A DNA stretch of 64,000 nucleotides from Candidatus Methylobacter oryzae (lineage in GTDB: Bacteria > Pseudomonadota > Gammaproteobacteria > Methylococcales > Methylomonadaceae): NCBI RefSeq assembly GCF_003994235.2, contig NZ_RYFG02000111.1:1-64000 (forward strand), in the 5' to 3' direction. The position numbers were made by a program, and so were the translations under genes. The notes under the pieces are model-generated. The model was not told the DNA's origin. It was given only the letters and a program-made list of their open reading frames with translations, and did no database searches. Within the stretch, counting starts at the first letter, position 1. Each line of letters opens with the position of its first letter. This document shows positions 51,184-60,857 of this stretch, piece by piece.

Positions 51184-52980
51184 ATGCCTAATTTCCAACG
51201 AGCCGCGGAAGCCCCGCCTTTACCGACCGGTACGATTAAATTTATCTTGTACTGTTTAGCCGGTTTCCGTGGCTGGATATTCCTGATGATGATTCTGGAG
51301 ACCGGCCAAGCGGCCGGCAGCATTCTGGTGCCTTATGCGATTAAAGCCATTATGGATGGCGTCACGCACTTGTCTGGCGCGACGGTGCTGGAGAGTTTGC
51401 GCGGACCGCTGTTGCTGTTGGCGGGCTTGAATATCGCGGAAATCCTGTTCAGCCGGGGCAGCGGCGCTATATTGATTATTGTCGGGCCGCGCTTGCGCCA
51501 GCGTACGGCCAAAGCGTTATACACTTATTTGCAATATCATGCGCCGCGTTATTTCGGCAGCCATTTTGCAGGCGCTCTGGCCCATCGTATCAGCGAGACG
51601 GCGATGAGCGTCAATCATACGACCTGGGCCGTGCTGTTCGATTTCTGGCCCATCCTGGTCACGTTCGCGGTTTCGATCGGGTTGTTGTTAAACGTGCATC
51701 AGGGTTTAGGGCTGTTTGTCGCGGGCTGGGTGTTTATCTATGTCAGCATTTCCTATTGGCTGGCAACGCGCTGCAAGCCTTATGCGCAAAGTTATGCGGA
51801 AACTCGCAGCTTGGTCAACGGCAAGATTGTCGATGCGGTGACCAATATCCTGAACGCCAAATTGTTTGCCCGTTTAGGTTTTGAGCGGGAATTCCTGGAC
51901 GGTTTTTTGGAAACCGAAGTTCAGGCCGGGCGCCGCACGTTTTGGTATATGGAGCGGGTGCGCTGGTTCCAGTTCATTGCCGCGGCGATGTTGAAAATCG
52001 GTACGATCTATTATGCGCTGACGTTGTGGGACGGCGGCTTGATCGGCGTCGGCGATTTCACGATGAGCGTCGGTTTGGCCTTATTGATCATCAGCGATGC
52101 GCGCAACCTGACCCGGCGCTTTTTGGAGTTCTTCGAATATGTCGGCAACGTCGCGAACGGCGTCGAAACCATCGTCCGTCCGCATGAAATTGTCGACGTA
52201 CCGGGCGCGGTGCCGCTCAACGTCACCCAGGGCCGGATTGAATTTCGCAATGTGCGTTTTGGTTATCAGCCGGACCAGCCGGTGTTCGACGGCTTGAATG
52301 TCGTGATCGAACCGGGGCAGCGGGTTGGCTTGGTCGGCTTTTCCGGTTCCGGTAAATCGACTTTCGTCAGTTTGATGCTGCGCAATTACCAGCCGCAAAG
52401 CGGTCAGATATTAATAGACGGCATCGATATTCAGCAGGTCCAGTTGGATTCATTGCATGAGCAGGTCAGTTTGATTCCGCAAGATCCGACCTTGTTTCAT
52501 CGCAGTTTGAAAGAAAATATCGGCTACGGCCGTTTGCAAGCGGATGACGCCGCCGTTGAAGCGGCAGCGCGGATGGCGCATGCCGATCAGTTTATCCGGG
52601 GCATGCCTGAAGGTTACGATTCGTTGGTCGGCGAGCGCGGCGTCAAATTATCCGGCGGCCAGCGCCAGCGCATTGCGATTGCACGGGTCATGCTGAAAGA
52701 CGCGCCGATCTTGATTCTGGATGAAGCCACGTCGAGCCTGGATTCGGTCACTGAAAAAATGATCCAGGAAAACCTGGATCGGGCTATGGGCCGCAAGACG
52801 GTGATTGCGATTGCGCACCGCTTGTCGACGATTGCGCATTTGGACCGGATTTTAGTATTCGACCGGGGCCGCATCGTCGAAGACGGCGGACACGATCAGC
52901 TGTTGGCTCGGAAAGGCGTGTACTACCGGTTGTGGACAATGCAGGCGGGCGGGTTCTTGCCGGAAGAGGCGCAAATCTAA
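51184..52980 (+). CDS. ABC exporter, fused membrane and ATPase domains
   Basis: A 598-residue half transporter. Residues 1-330 hold six transmembrane helices of the type I exporter fold; residues 345-585 form the nucleotide-binding domain with Walker A GFSGSGKST, Q-loop SLIPQDPTLF, the signature LSGGQRQRIAIARVML, Walker B ILILDEATSSLD and the switch His in IAIAHRLST. It would act as a homodimer. The substrate (lipid, peptide or drug) cannot be deduced. No adjacent accessory gene is clear. Confidence 0.9.
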   Translation: MPNFQRAAEAPPLPTGTIKFILYCLAGFRGWIFLMMILETGQAAGSILVPYAIKAIMDGVTHLSGATVLESLRGPLLLLAGLNIAEILFSRGSGAILIIVGPRLRQRTAKALYTYLQYHAPRYFGSHFAGALAHRISETAMSVNHTTWAVLFDFWPILVTFAVSIGLLLNVHQGLGLFVAGWVFIYVSISYWLATRCKPYAQSYAETRSLVNGKIVDAVTNILNAKLFARLGFEREFLDGFLETEVQAGRRTFWYMERVRWFQFIAAAMLKIGTIYYALTLWDGGLIGVGDFTMSVGLALLIISDARNLTRRFLEFFEYVGNVANGVETIVRPHEIVDVPGAVPLNVTQGRIEFRNVRFGYQPDQPVFDGLNVVIEPGQRVGLVGFSGSGKSTFVSLMLRNYQPQSGQILIDGIDIQQVQLDSLHEQVSLIPQDPTLFHRSLKENIGYGRLQADDAAVEAAARMAHADQFIRGMPEGYDSLVGERGVKLSGGQRQRIAIARVMLKDAPILILDEATSSLDSVTEKMIQENLDRAMGRKTVIAIAHRLSTIAHLDRILVFDRGRIVEDGGHDQLLARKGVYYRLWTMQAGGFLPEEAQI

Positions 52981-53268
52981 TTTCGTCACTGCTCAGTGTA
53001 TGCTCGATAGAACTCGGCAATTGCTCCTGCATTGCCCTACCTCCTGCATCCTTGCAGTCGACGGATGACACGGATTAAACAGATATACACGGATTTAAAG
53101 CTGGTTTGAGCGGCTTGTCCGCTCAAATGAAGTGGGTATAAAAACGCAAACGAACCGAGGTTTGGGCTAAAAATCCGTGTAAATCTGTTTAATCCGTGTG
53201 CCATTTTTCTAGGCGCTGAATAGTGACCTAATTTCTTCCTTAGTACGCGCCATTGATGGGCTTTCATT
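52981..53268. repeat. Family C inverted arms around a diverged palindromic element
   Basis: A left arm GACACGGATTAAACAG...ACACGGATT (53066-53096) and a right arm AATCCGTGTAAATCTG...AATCCGTGTGCC (53169-53202) are inverted relative to each other. Between them, 53097-53140 is a diverged copy of the 55-nt element (TTTGAGCGGCTTGTCCGCTC and GTGGGTATA). It lies between convergent genes; no gene is seen. Confidence 0.7.
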
Positions 53269-54258
53269 TTACGGCAAATATTCCGTCAAAAACTCCGGTA
53301 TCCGCAGCTCCAGCCAATACTTCGGCCGGAAAGGAATCGACCCCGAGACAAAGCCGACATGGCCGCCGTGTGCGGTCAGTTCCAATTGAACAGCGGGCGA
53401 TAGCTCATCCCGGCCCGGCAGCACTTCGCGAGTCATAAACGGATCGTCAACCGCCTGGATCAACAGCGTCGGCACCGAGATCGATTTCAGGTATTGGCGT
53501 GAACTGGAACGCCGGTAATAGTCGTGCACATCGTTAAAACCATGCAGTTTGGCGACGACTCTATCGTCGTATTGCCAAAACGAATCGATTGCCGACAAAT
53601 CGCCCAGTTCCTTGATTTTTTCAGCTTCTTGCGTGCGGCCTATGTTCTCCAGATGCCGCAATTTAACCCGCATATAGATTTTTAACTCTTTCAACAAATT
53701 ATAGCGGTAGCACTTGGCAAAGCCGTTATCCAATTTTGTCGCGCAGATATCCAGCAGCAACGGCACGGAAACCGCGACAGCGGCAAACAGGTTCAATCGA
53801 TCGTGTTCGCCCAGCCACTTCAGAACCATATTGCCGCCGAGCGAGAAGCCTACCACGGCTAATGGCGTTTCTGGCTCACGTTGACGCAAGGTTCGGTACA
53901 GAAAATCAAGGTCTTCGGTTTCGCCGGAATGATAACTGCGCGCCTTGTCATTCGATTGGCCGCTGCAACCGCGAAGATTAAACGCGGCGCTACGGAATCC
54001 ATGTTTCAGCAATGCGCTTTGCAAGCCTTTGATATAGCCCGATTGCGAACTGCCGGTTAAGCCATGGACCAGCATAACCAGCGGTTGGCCGCCGCTTCCA
54101 CAATAATCGATGTCGATAAAGTCGTGATCCGGAGTGCTTAGTCTTTCACGGCGATAGTCGGGCGGATTGGGTGCGTTTCTTAACAAGGCAGGATAGATAG
54201 TCTGCAAGTGGCTGTTTTTCAACCACCAGGCCGGTTTGAATGTCGTTTTGCTCTGCAT
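53269..54258 (-). CDS. YheT-family alpha/beta hydrolase
   Basis: A 329-residue hydrolase. WWLKNSHLQTIYPALLRN (near residues 11-28), VMLVHGLTGSSQSGYIKGLQ and the nucleophile elbow VVGFSLGGNMVLKWLGEH (about 145-162) are typical of the YheT group; the acid and His lie in LIQAVDDPFM and HGGHVGF near the C-terminus. It is a cytoplasmic esterase or hydrolase of unknown natural substrate. It is convergent with the ABC transporter gene. Confidence 0.88.
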   Translation of the reverse strand: MQSKTTFKPAWWLKNSHLQTIYPALLRNAPNPPDYRRERLSTPDHDFIDIDYCGSGGQPLVMLVHGLTGSSQSGYIKGLQSALLKHGFRSAAFNLRGCSGQSNDKARSYHSGETEDLDFLYRTLRQREPETPLAVVGFSLGGNMVLKWLGEHDRLNLFAAVAVSVPLLLDICATKLDNGFAKCYRYNLLKELKIYMRVKLRHLENIGRTQEAEKIKELGDLSAIDSFWQYDDRVVAKLHGFNDVHDYYRRSSSRQYLKSISVPTLLIQAVDDPFMTREVLPGRDELSPAVQLELTAHGGHVGFVSGSIPFRPKYWLELRIPEFLTEYLP

Positions 54259-54538
54259 TGGCGATCAATTTTTAACAAGAATGGCTCATTGTAATCCGAT
54301 TCGAGGGTAGTCAAATACATTGATATACAACTAAAAAGGGGAACACGGATTTTTACGGATTGATACGGATAAAAAGCTAACCCCGTAAAATCCGTGTTAA
54401 TCCGTCGCATCCGTGCCATCCGTGTGCCATTTTTAAAAACATAGCACCTGCCATTATGTCCAGAAGTGGACAGATTTTTGCTTAATAAAAGCGCTGTGAG
54501 CGTGTATTTAAAGACTTAACCTGATAATATCGCGCGCT
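54259..54538. repeat. Family C inverted repeat
   Basis: 54339-54372 has GAACACGGATTTTTACGGAT and GATACGGAT, followed by its inverted counterpart AAAATCCGTGTTAATCCGTC...ATCCGTGTGCC at 54387-54431. It lies between divergent genes. The promoter of queA is probably at 54450-54535. No gene is seen. Confidence 0.65.
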
Positions 54539-55576
54539 ATGAAAAAAAGTGATTTTAACTACCAGTTACCCGAAGCATTAATTGCGCAAAAACCCTTAGC
54601 CGAACGCGATGCAAGCCGCCTGTTATGTATGGAACGCTATGCCGGACGAATGGCCGACAGGCAATTCACCGATTTTATCGATTTGATAGATTCGCGCGAC
54701 GTGCTGATTTTCAACGATACCAAAGTGATTCCGGCCAGGCTGTTCGGCAGAAAGCCGAGCGGCGGCAAGGTCGAGATTCTTATCGAACGCATTCTCGATG
54801 ATCATCATGCGATTGCCCATGTCAGGGCCAGCAAGTCGTCGAAATCCGGTACTTTAATCGAGTTGGACAAAGGTTATTGCTGCGAAGTATTAGGCCGGGC
54901 GGACGACCTGTTCCGGCTTGAATTTAAAGGCGAGAGCGGCTTGCTCGCGTTGTTGGAGGAAATAGGGCACATTCCGTTACCGCCTTATATTACCCGCGAA
55001 GACGATCAATCCGACCTGACGCGCTACCAGACGGTTTTTGCGAAGGAAGCGGGAGCCGTTGCAGCGCCTACGGCCGGCCTGCATTTCGATCAAGCGACGA
55101 TCGCAAAGCTTAAAGCGAAAGGCGTGCAAAGCGCTTTTGTGACTTTGCACGTAGGCAGCGGTACGTTCCAGCCGGTCAGGGTCGAAGATTTGTCCGAGCA
55201 CTTAATGCACAAAGAATATTTTGCGGTGCCGCCGGAGACGGTGGAAGCTGTTCGTCAAGCCAGGGTCAATGGAGGGCGGGTTATCGCGATAGGCACGACG
55301 GCGGTCAGGGCTTTGGAATCTGCATCGAGAAGCGGCCGGCTTGAAGCCGGTTTCGGCGATACCGATCTGTTCATTACTCCCGGTTATCAATTCAAATCGG
55401 TCGATGCGATGCTGACCAACTTCCACCTGCCGGAGTCGACCTTATTGATGCTGGTGTCGGCGTTTGCCGGTTATGAGCCTATTATGAACGCTTATCGCCA
55501 TGCCATTGAGCAATCTTACCGCTTCTTCAGTTATGGAGACGCGATGTTTTTAGGGCACGATGTGGTAAAAAGCTAA
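54539..55576 (+). CDS. queA: S-adenosylmethionine:tRNA ribosyltransferase-isomerase
   Basis: A 345-residue enzyme that adds the epoxycyclopentandiol moiety to 7-aminomethyl-7-deazaguanine in tRNA on the way to queuosine. The N-terminus [20 protein letters not shown] and motifs [50 protein letters not shown] and [13 protein letters not shown] are characteristic, and the length is normal. tgt often follows queA but is not here; the next gene is in a polysaccharide module. Confidence 0.95.
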   Translation: MKKSDFNYQLPEALIAQKPLAERDASRLLCMERYAGRMADRQFTDFIDLIDSRDVLIFNDTKVIPARLFGRKPSGGKVEILIERILDDHHAIAHVRASKSSKSGTLIELDKGYCCEVLGRADDLFRLEFKGESGLLALLEEIGHIPLPPYITREDDQSDLTRYQTVFAKEAGAVAAPTAGLHFDQATIAKLKAKGVQSAFVTLHVGSGTFQPVRVEDLSEHLMHKEYFAVPPETVEAVRQARVNGGRVIAIGTTAVRALESASRSGRLEAGFGDTDLFITPGYQFKSVDAMLTNFHLPESTLLMLVSAFAGYEPIMNAYRHAIEQSYRFFSYGDAMFLGHDVVKS

Positions 55577-56344
55577 ATGACGATTGCTGTAAAGTTGCCT
55601 GTACCCTTCACGGATGTCAATACAGGCAAAACCCAGTCCCGGGTTTTCAGCGATGCAGCATTTAATTCATTAAAGTAACTGTTCCGTTCCCCTGTTTTTG
55701 AACGAATAAATCCGGATATTTTTCAGGTCTTGTTTTGCGAACGCCTGAGTATGGATTTTTTTAGACTAAACCTGCTTCTTTTTTAGTTTCCTGCCTGATT
55801 TTTTCCTATGCAATTTGCCGGTATCGCCCTTTAATCAGGGCTGTGCGTAAAAGTTGCAGCTTTGAATTCGCTTCGCTCTTCAAGAAAATGCGTATTGCTA
55901 TTCGACCTATCTCATTTGGCTTTCAGCTTTAAGTTCTGTTTTAAGCGTATGAAGGCAGCTTTCCGGCCCAATATTCCAGCCTGCCGTAATCGATCAAAAG
56001 CCAAGCCTGTTAAGGCCGTTAGGTGTTTCTACTAATTGTTCGGTTGCACGCTTTCTTATAACCTGAAGCCTTTCAATTAACTTACTTTTTAGGACTTGTA
56101 TTGTATCAGGCTTGATTTTATTGGATTGTCCGAGCCTGTTCAGAGTTGATAGGCCAATGTAAAGCAGATTTATTTCATCATCCTTCTGGGGCAGGAGTAC
56201 ATCATGAAACTTATTAAAGCGGATGCGTTAGTTTTGTCGCCTATAAGCTCGCTCGTATTTGACGGCGTTGAACAATGCCAGAGGACACTATTGAATTTGA
56301 AGTCTTCAATTAATAGCTCATACGCAGTTTGAAAATAGTTTTTT
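55577..56344. other. Long region between queA and the sugar transferase, with one possible 42-aa ORF
   Basis: No family is recognised here. The one frame worth noting is 56204-56332: MKLIKADALVLSPISSLVFD and 22 further residues, with GCAGGAG about seven bases upstream. It ends in TGA six bases before a TAG and is in the same frame as the sugar transferase that follows. It may be a leader peptide or a broken first part of that gene. The rest is AT-rich and probably contains the promoter of the eps module. Confidence 0.4.
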
Positions 56345-56399
56345 AAAGCTGAGTTGAGCAGCTTGTCTGCTCAAACGAAACTTATGCCCTTTGGGCATA
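56345..56399 (+). repeat. Palindromic element at the 5' end of the sugar transferase gene
   Basis: The best-preserved copy: TTGAGCAG-CTTGT-CTGCTCAA (8-bp arms) then TTATGCCC-TTT-GGGCATAA (8-bp arms). The open frame runs through it and gives a peptide like KAELSSLSAQTKLMPFGH, the same frame as in manC. Confidence 0.85.
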
Positions 56400-57517
56400 A
56401 CTTATTGTTACTGTCGCTTTTATTGGTCATTTATATGATTAACAGTATAGATTTTGAATTCAATAAAACTTTTTGGAAGAACTCCAAGGCCGGCTTAGCG
56501 TTGCAGCGATGGTCATTTACTAGAGGTGAAACTTCTCGTGCGGTTATTGTCGGGCTTAGTGAATTAAGCCGCAAATTAACCCACAAATTCAGGCAAAACC
56601 CGATGTTGGGCGTAGGCTGTATGGGGTTTTTCGACGATCGCTGGTCGGAACGCACGCAGTCGCCGGAGCAACATCAACCGGAAACGCTGCTGGGTACTAT
56701 CGCATCGGCTCCTGAATTCGTTAAAACCTATAACGTCCAGCATATCTACATCGCTTTACCGCTGTCCGCGCAGCCGAGGATTATGGCGTTACTCGATCAG
56801 TTGCGCGATACCACTGCATCGATTTACTTCATACCGGACATAGTCTCGTTTGATTTGATCCAGGCCAATATCAGCACGATAGACGGCATTCCGATTGTAG
56901 CCGTATGCGAAAGCCCGTTTGTCGGCATTAACAGCGTCATTAAACGGATCAGCGACGTGGTGTTGTCGCTATCTATTTTGTCGTTGATCGCGCCGTTAAT
57001 GTTGTTGATTGCCTCCGGCGTAAAGTTCAGCTCTCCTGGACCGGTGTTATTCAAACAGCGCCGTTACGGCTTGGATGGCAAGGAAATTGTGGTTTATAAA
57101 TTTCGCAGCATGACGGTTATGGAAGACGACGGACAGGTTAACCAGGCAACGCGGGGCGATCCGAGAATTACCCGGTTCGGCGCTTTTCTAAGAAAAACAT
57201 CGATGGACGAGTTACCGCAGTTTATTAATGTGTTACAGGGGCGCATGAGCGTTGTCGGTCCGAGGCCTCATGCTATCAGTCATAACGAGATGTATCGCAG
57301 CCTGATCAAAGGCTACATGATCAGGCATAAGGTAAAACCCGGTATTACCGGTTGGGCGCAGGTTAACGGCTTCCGCGGCGAAACCGAGACGCTGGAAAAA
57401 ATGCAGGCCCGGATTGATTACGATCTCGATTACCTGCGCAATTGGTCGTTATTTCTCGACTTATTGATCATATTTAAAACTATCAACGTGGTCGTCAGGG
57501 ATAAAAATGCTTACTAA
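56354..57517 (+). CDS. epsB: Undecaprenyl-phosphate sugar phosphotransferase, N-terminally truncated
   Basis: A polyprenyl-phosphate hexose-1-phosphate transferase that starts repeat-unit assembly. The frame (up to 387 residues) has the CoA-binding-like domain (RAVIVGLSELSRKL onward) and an intact catalytic half: KRISDVVLSLSILSLIAPLM, PGPVLFKQRRYGLDG, VYKFRSM, MDELPQFINVLQG and KPGITGWAQVNGFRGETE. Full-length WcaJ/EpsB proteins are about 460 residues with four N-terminal helices; here only one hydrophobic run (LLLLSLLLVIYMI) precedes the domain, and the gene start is a palindromic element. Possible starts are TTG 56354, ATG 56384 or ATG 56435. The catalytic half alone can be active in WbaP-like relatives, so function is possible. 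Overlaps epsE by 11 bases. Confidence 0.8.
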   Translation: MSSLSAQTKLMPFGHNLLLLSLLLVIYMINSIDFEFNKTFWKNSKAGLALQRWSFTRGETSRAVIVGLSELSRKLTHKFRQNPMLGVGCMGFFDDRWSERTQSPEQHQPETLLGTIASAPEFVKTYNVQHIYIALPLSAQPRIMALLDQLRDTTASIYFIPDIVSFDLIQANISTIDGIPIVAVCESPFVGINSVIKRISDVVLSLSILSLIAPLMLLIASGVKFSSPGPVLFKQRRYGLDGKEIVVYKFRSMTVMEDDGQVNQATRGDPRITRFGAFLRKTSMDELPQFINVLQGRMSVVGPRPHAISHNEMYRSLIKGYMIRHKVKPGITGWAQVNGFRGETETLEKMQARIDYDLDYLRNWSLFLDLLIIFKTINVVVRDKNAY

Positions 57518-58316
57518 TACTCAATCACAATGGTTCAACAAACGCTGTCTGTTGCTAATGGTTTTATTGCTGTTGTCCATTCAGCAAAGTCTAGCTGCCT
57601 ACAATATTGGTCCGGACGATGTTTTGCGCATTTCCGTGTACGGTTATGAGGATTTAAAAACCGAAACCAGGGTTTCACCCGATGGCCGGATTACTTTTCC
57701 GTTAATCGGCGAAGTCGACGCCAGCGGAAAATCGCCGATAGAGCTGGAAGAAGCGATTGCCGTGCGTTTAATCCAGGGAGGATTTATTCACGATGCCCAA
57801 GTCACTGTCGCGGTATTGAACCACGTCAGCCAGCAGGTATCGGTGTTGGGTTACGTCAACAAGCCGGGCCGTTATCCGCTGGATTCCGATAGTTCGATAG
57901 TCGATTTGATCGCGATGGCCGAAGGCATTGATGAAATGGGCGACACCACGGTCATCGTGACGCGCAATGTCAATGGCAAGCTGCAACGTCAGGCGCTGGA
58001 TTTAAAAGTTTACTTGGAAGATGACAAGAACATCGCTCCGTTCAAGATGCTGCAAGGCGATCAAGTCTATGTGCCGAAAGCGCCGATGTTCTATATCTAT
58101 GGCGAAGTGCAGCGTCCGGGCGGTTACCGGGTTGAACCGGGTATTTCTGTGGTCAAGGCATTGCCGCTCGGAGGCGGTTTGACGTTGCGCGGAACCGAGA
58201 ACGGCATCGTCATCAAACGCAAGGATAAAAGCGGCGTTTTACAGGACGTCGATGTGGATTTAGGGGATGCGGTATTAAAAGACGATGTGATTTATGTTGG
58301 CGAACGATGGTTTTAG
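57507..58316 (+). CDS. epsE: Polysaccharide export protein EpsE (Wza-like)
   Basis: A 269-residue exported protein with a signal peptide (residues 1-26, SLA). The polysaccharide export domain begins YNIGPDDVLRISVYGYEDLK (about residues 28-47) and RVSPDGRITFPLIGEVDASG; two SLBB-like segments follow (VSVLGYVNKPGRYPL, FYIYGEVQRPGGYRVEPGIS). It would form the outer-membrane or periplasmic export channel. No lipobox cysteine is evident. It overlaps the sugar transferase end by 11 bases. Confidence 0.9.
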   Translation: MLTNTQSQWFNKRCLLLMVLLLLSIQQSLAAYNIGPDDVLRISVYGYEDLKTETRVSPDGRITFPLIGEVDASGKSPIELEEAIAVRLIQGGFIHDAQVTVAVLNHVSQQVSVLGYVNKPGRYPLDSDSSIVDLIAMAEGIDEMGDTTVIVTRNVNGKLQRQALDLKVYLEDDKNIAPFKMLQGDQVYVPKAPMFYIYGEVQRPGGYRVEPGISVVKALPLGGGLTLRGTENGIVIKRKDKSGVLQDVDVDLGDAVLKDDVIYVGERWF

Positions 58317-58542
58317 GATTTGCTTAAAACAACGTCCCGGTTTAGCCGGGTTGGGGTGCCGGCTTGTCAGGACGCCGTGAATACCTCCGCGTAGGCTTGC
58401 GCCGCCGATACCTGACAAGCGAGCACTCTTACTGAAAATGATGTTATTTAGGACACTATCCTTAGCACGCGGCAAATAGTCCCATGCCGGTGTATGGCCT
58501 TTACCGGTTGCTCAAGTTGAGCCAATAACATAACGGAACATT
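58317..58542. repeat. Interrupted inverted repeat between epsE and epsF
   Basis: GCTTGTCAGG (near 58362) and CCTGACAAGC (near 58411) are inverted around ACGCCGTGAATACCTCCGCG. The GTCAGGACGCCGTGAATACC part also occurs inverted at 14876-14898, so it is a dispersed family. A small CCCGG/CCGGG hairpin precedes it. No gene here. Confidence 0.65.
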
Positions 58543-59976
58543 ATGAACTTTCATCAATTTATTAATATCCTTCTGTCGCATAGAACGGTCGTTTTGTCGG
58601 TATTGATGATGACGGTCTTGACGACGTTGGGGATCAGTCTGTGGCTGCCGAAGCAATATATCGCCACGACTTCGATAGTGGTCGATCAGCGCAGCGTCGA
58701 TCCGGTAACCGGCCTGACTTTGCCGGTGCAGTTGCTGCCGGGCTACATAGCCACGCAGGTCGACGTGATCAGCAGTCATAATGTCGCGCGTAAAGTGGTC
58801 GATAAACTAAAGCTCAGCGAGGACGCGAAAACCCAAGCCGAATTTGCAAAAGCTAAAAGCGTCGGCGATATCCGGGACTGGGTTGCGGAGTCTCTATTGA
58901 AGAAATTGGAAGTTAAACCTTCGCACGAAAGTAGTGTGATGCAAGTTGACTTTACTTTTACCGATCCGCATTTGGCCGCGAATATTGCCAATGCTTTTGC
59001 CGATGCCTATATACAAACCAGCATTGAGTTACAGGCCCAACCGGCAAAATTAAGCGCGGATTGGTTCGACTCGCAAATGGGCTCATTGCGGGAGAATCTT
59101 GAGCATGCGCAATCGGTTCTGTCCACCTATCAACAGCAACACGGTATCGTTTCAACCGAAGATCGCATCGACCTGGAAAATTCCCGCCTTTCCGAGTTAT
59201 CAAGGCAATTGGTCGAAAATCAGGCGCGCACCAGCGAATTGCAGTCCAGAAAGGATTTGCTGGCCTCCACGCTGAAGCAGGGAGGGTCGTCAGAGTCGCT
59301 GCAAGAGGTGTTGACCAGTCCGGTGATTCAATCCTTAAAGGCTGAATTGGCAAAAGCGGAGGCCAAGTTTGCCGAATTGTCCAAGCGTATCGATGTCAAT
59401 CATCCGCAATATAAACAAGCAAAAGCCGAAGTGGGAAGTCTGAAACAAAGAGTTCAGTCTGAAGTGAGAATGGTGTTAGACAGCATCGCAGGTGGAGTCG
59501 CTTCTTCCAATCAACGCGACAAGATAATCGCCAATGCCCTTGCTGAGCAGAAAGCCAAGGTATTGGAATTAAAAAAACAGCACGACGAAATAAGGGTGCT
59601 TAATCGCGAGGTGGAAAACGCCCAGCGAATCTACGATGCGGCTTTGCAGCGAGCGGTGCAAAGCCGCATGGAAAGCGAAATGCGTCAAACCAATACCGCG
59701 GTTCTCAATCCCGCTGTGCCGCCGCAAAAGCCCGCCAAGCCCAAGGTGCTGATCAACGTGATTTTATCGGTCTTCCTGGGGAGTATATTGGGCATGGGCT
59801 CGGCGTTAGCGGCGGAGCTAATGGATCGCCGGGTCAGATCCGCTTTCGATGTTTCGGAGTTGGCCGTCCCTGTATTCGCGGTCATTTCCCTTCCGGCCGC
59901 AAAGCCAAGCCGAGTGGCTCGGCTGTCTCATCTTGACAGTCCTGGCGACGGTTCCAACAACCGAGGTAATGCATAA
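58543..59976 (+). CDS. epsF: Chain length determinant protein EpsF
   Basis: A 477-residue polysaccharide co-polymerase of the Wzz/EpsF group. One helix near the N-terminus (about 15-35), then VVDQRSVDPVTGLTLPVQLL and GYIATQVDVISSHNVARKVV, a long coiled-coil periplasmic part (about 160-380) with a GNVR-like region and a second helix (about 400-425) after VLNPAVPPQKPAKPK. It would set polymer length with EpsG. The stop shares a base with the epsG start (TAATG). Confidence 0.92.
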   Translation: MNFHQFINILLSHRTVVLSVLMMTVLTTLGISLWLPKQYIATTSIVVDQRSVDPVTGLTLPVQLLPGYIATQVDVISSHNVARKVVDKLKLSEDAKTQAEFAKAKSVGDIRDWVAESLLKKLEVKPSHESSVMQVDFTFTDPHLAANIANAFADAYIQTSIELQAQPAKLSADWFDSQMGSLRENLEHAQSVLSTYQQQHGIVSTEDRIDLENSRLSELSRQLVENQARTSELQSRKDLLASTLKQGGSSESLQEVLTSPVIQSLKAELAKAEAKFAELSKRIDVNHPQYKQAKAEVGSLKQRVQSEVRMVLDSIAGGVASSNQRDKIIANALAEQKAKVLELKKQHDEIRVLNREVENAQRIYDAALQRAVQSRMESEMRQTNTAVLNPAVPPQKPAKPKVLINVILSVFLGSILGMGSALAAELMDRRVRSAFDVSELAVPVFAVISLPAAKPSRVARLSHLDSPGDGSNNRGNA

Positions 59977-60857
59977 TGCAAGCACACACTATATTCAATA
60001 ACAAGATGAGCAATAAAGTAAGCAGAATAGAAAATACCGCTTCAATGGGGGCGCTGTTACTGGATGCCGGAAAAATCAGCGCCCGTGACGCTGAGCGTAT
60101 CATTGCGCTGCAAAAGCAAAAAGGCATGCTCTTCGGCGATGCGGCAAAGCTGCTGGGATTGGTCAACGACGACGACATACAGCGCGCTTTATCATATCAA
60201 TTCGATTTTCCATTCCTGAGTACCTCCGAAGAAAGCTTCAGCCAGGAACTGGTCGCTGCCTATCAGCCGATGAGTCCGCAAGTGGAAGCATTAAGAGCCG
60301 TGCGAGGTCAATTAATGCTGCGCTGGTTTACCGATGTCCACAAAACTTTGACGTTGGTCAGCCTCGGCCGCGGCGAAGGCCGAAGCTTGATGGCCGCCAA
60401 TCTGGCGATTGTTTTTTCCCAACTTGGCGAGCGTACTTTGCTAATCGATGCCGATCTACGGCAGCCGCGGCAGCATACGTTGTTCAAGCTGCAGAGCGTT
60501 TACGGCTTGTCCGATGTGTTGGCCGGACGCGCCGATTTAACGGTTATTACGCGGATTCCGGCGTTCCGGGATTTATCGATCTTACCGGCAGGTACTGTGC
60601 CGCCGAATCCGGTCGAGCTGATCAGCAGAGGTTTGAAAAGTTGTCTTCGAGAACTGCAAGCGCAATTTGACGTCATCCTGATCGACACTCCGCCGGCAGA
60701 GCAGGCTATCGATGCGCAAATTGTCGCTGCGAATTGTGGCGGCGCTCTTTTAGTCGTTCGCCAACATAAAACCCGGATGAATGATTTAGAGTTATTAAAA
60801 GACGCTTTACACGACACAGGCAGCCAATGCCTCGGTGTGGTGCTGACAGATTTTTGA
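59976..60857 (+). CDS. epsG: Chain length determinant-associated tyrosine kinase EpsG
   Basis: A 293-residue BY-kinase-like protein. The N-terminal 90 residues (ASMGALLLDAGKISARDAER, LFGDAAKLLGLVNDDDIQRA) form a MshEN-like domain; then a CpsD/CapB ATPase domain: LVSLGRGEGRSLMAANLAIV (Walker A with Arg in place of Lys, as usual in EpsG), LLIDADLRQPRQHTLF (Walker A') and VILIDTPP (Walker B). No tyrosine-rich tail is visible. It acts with EpsF at the inner membrane. Confidence 0.9.
   Translation: MQAHTIFNNKMSNKVSRIENTASMGALLLDAGKISARDAERIIALQKQKGMLFGDAAKLLGLVNDDDIQRALSYQFDFPFLSTSEESFSQELVAAYQPMSPQVEALRAVRGQLMLRWFTDVHKTLTLVSLGRGEGRSLMAANLAIVFSQLGERTLLIDADLRQPRQHTLFKLQSVYGLSDVLAGRADLTVITRIPAFRDLSILPAGTVPPNPVELISRGLKSCLRELQAQFDVILIDTPPAEQAIDAQIVAANCGGALLVVRQHKTRMNDLELLKDALHDTGSQCLGVVLTDF

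Noticed and set aside
55577-56203. Lost N-terminal helices of the sugar transferase hidden in another frame
   Set aside because: All three plus-strand frames were read by eye and none shows the run of hydrophobic helices expected.
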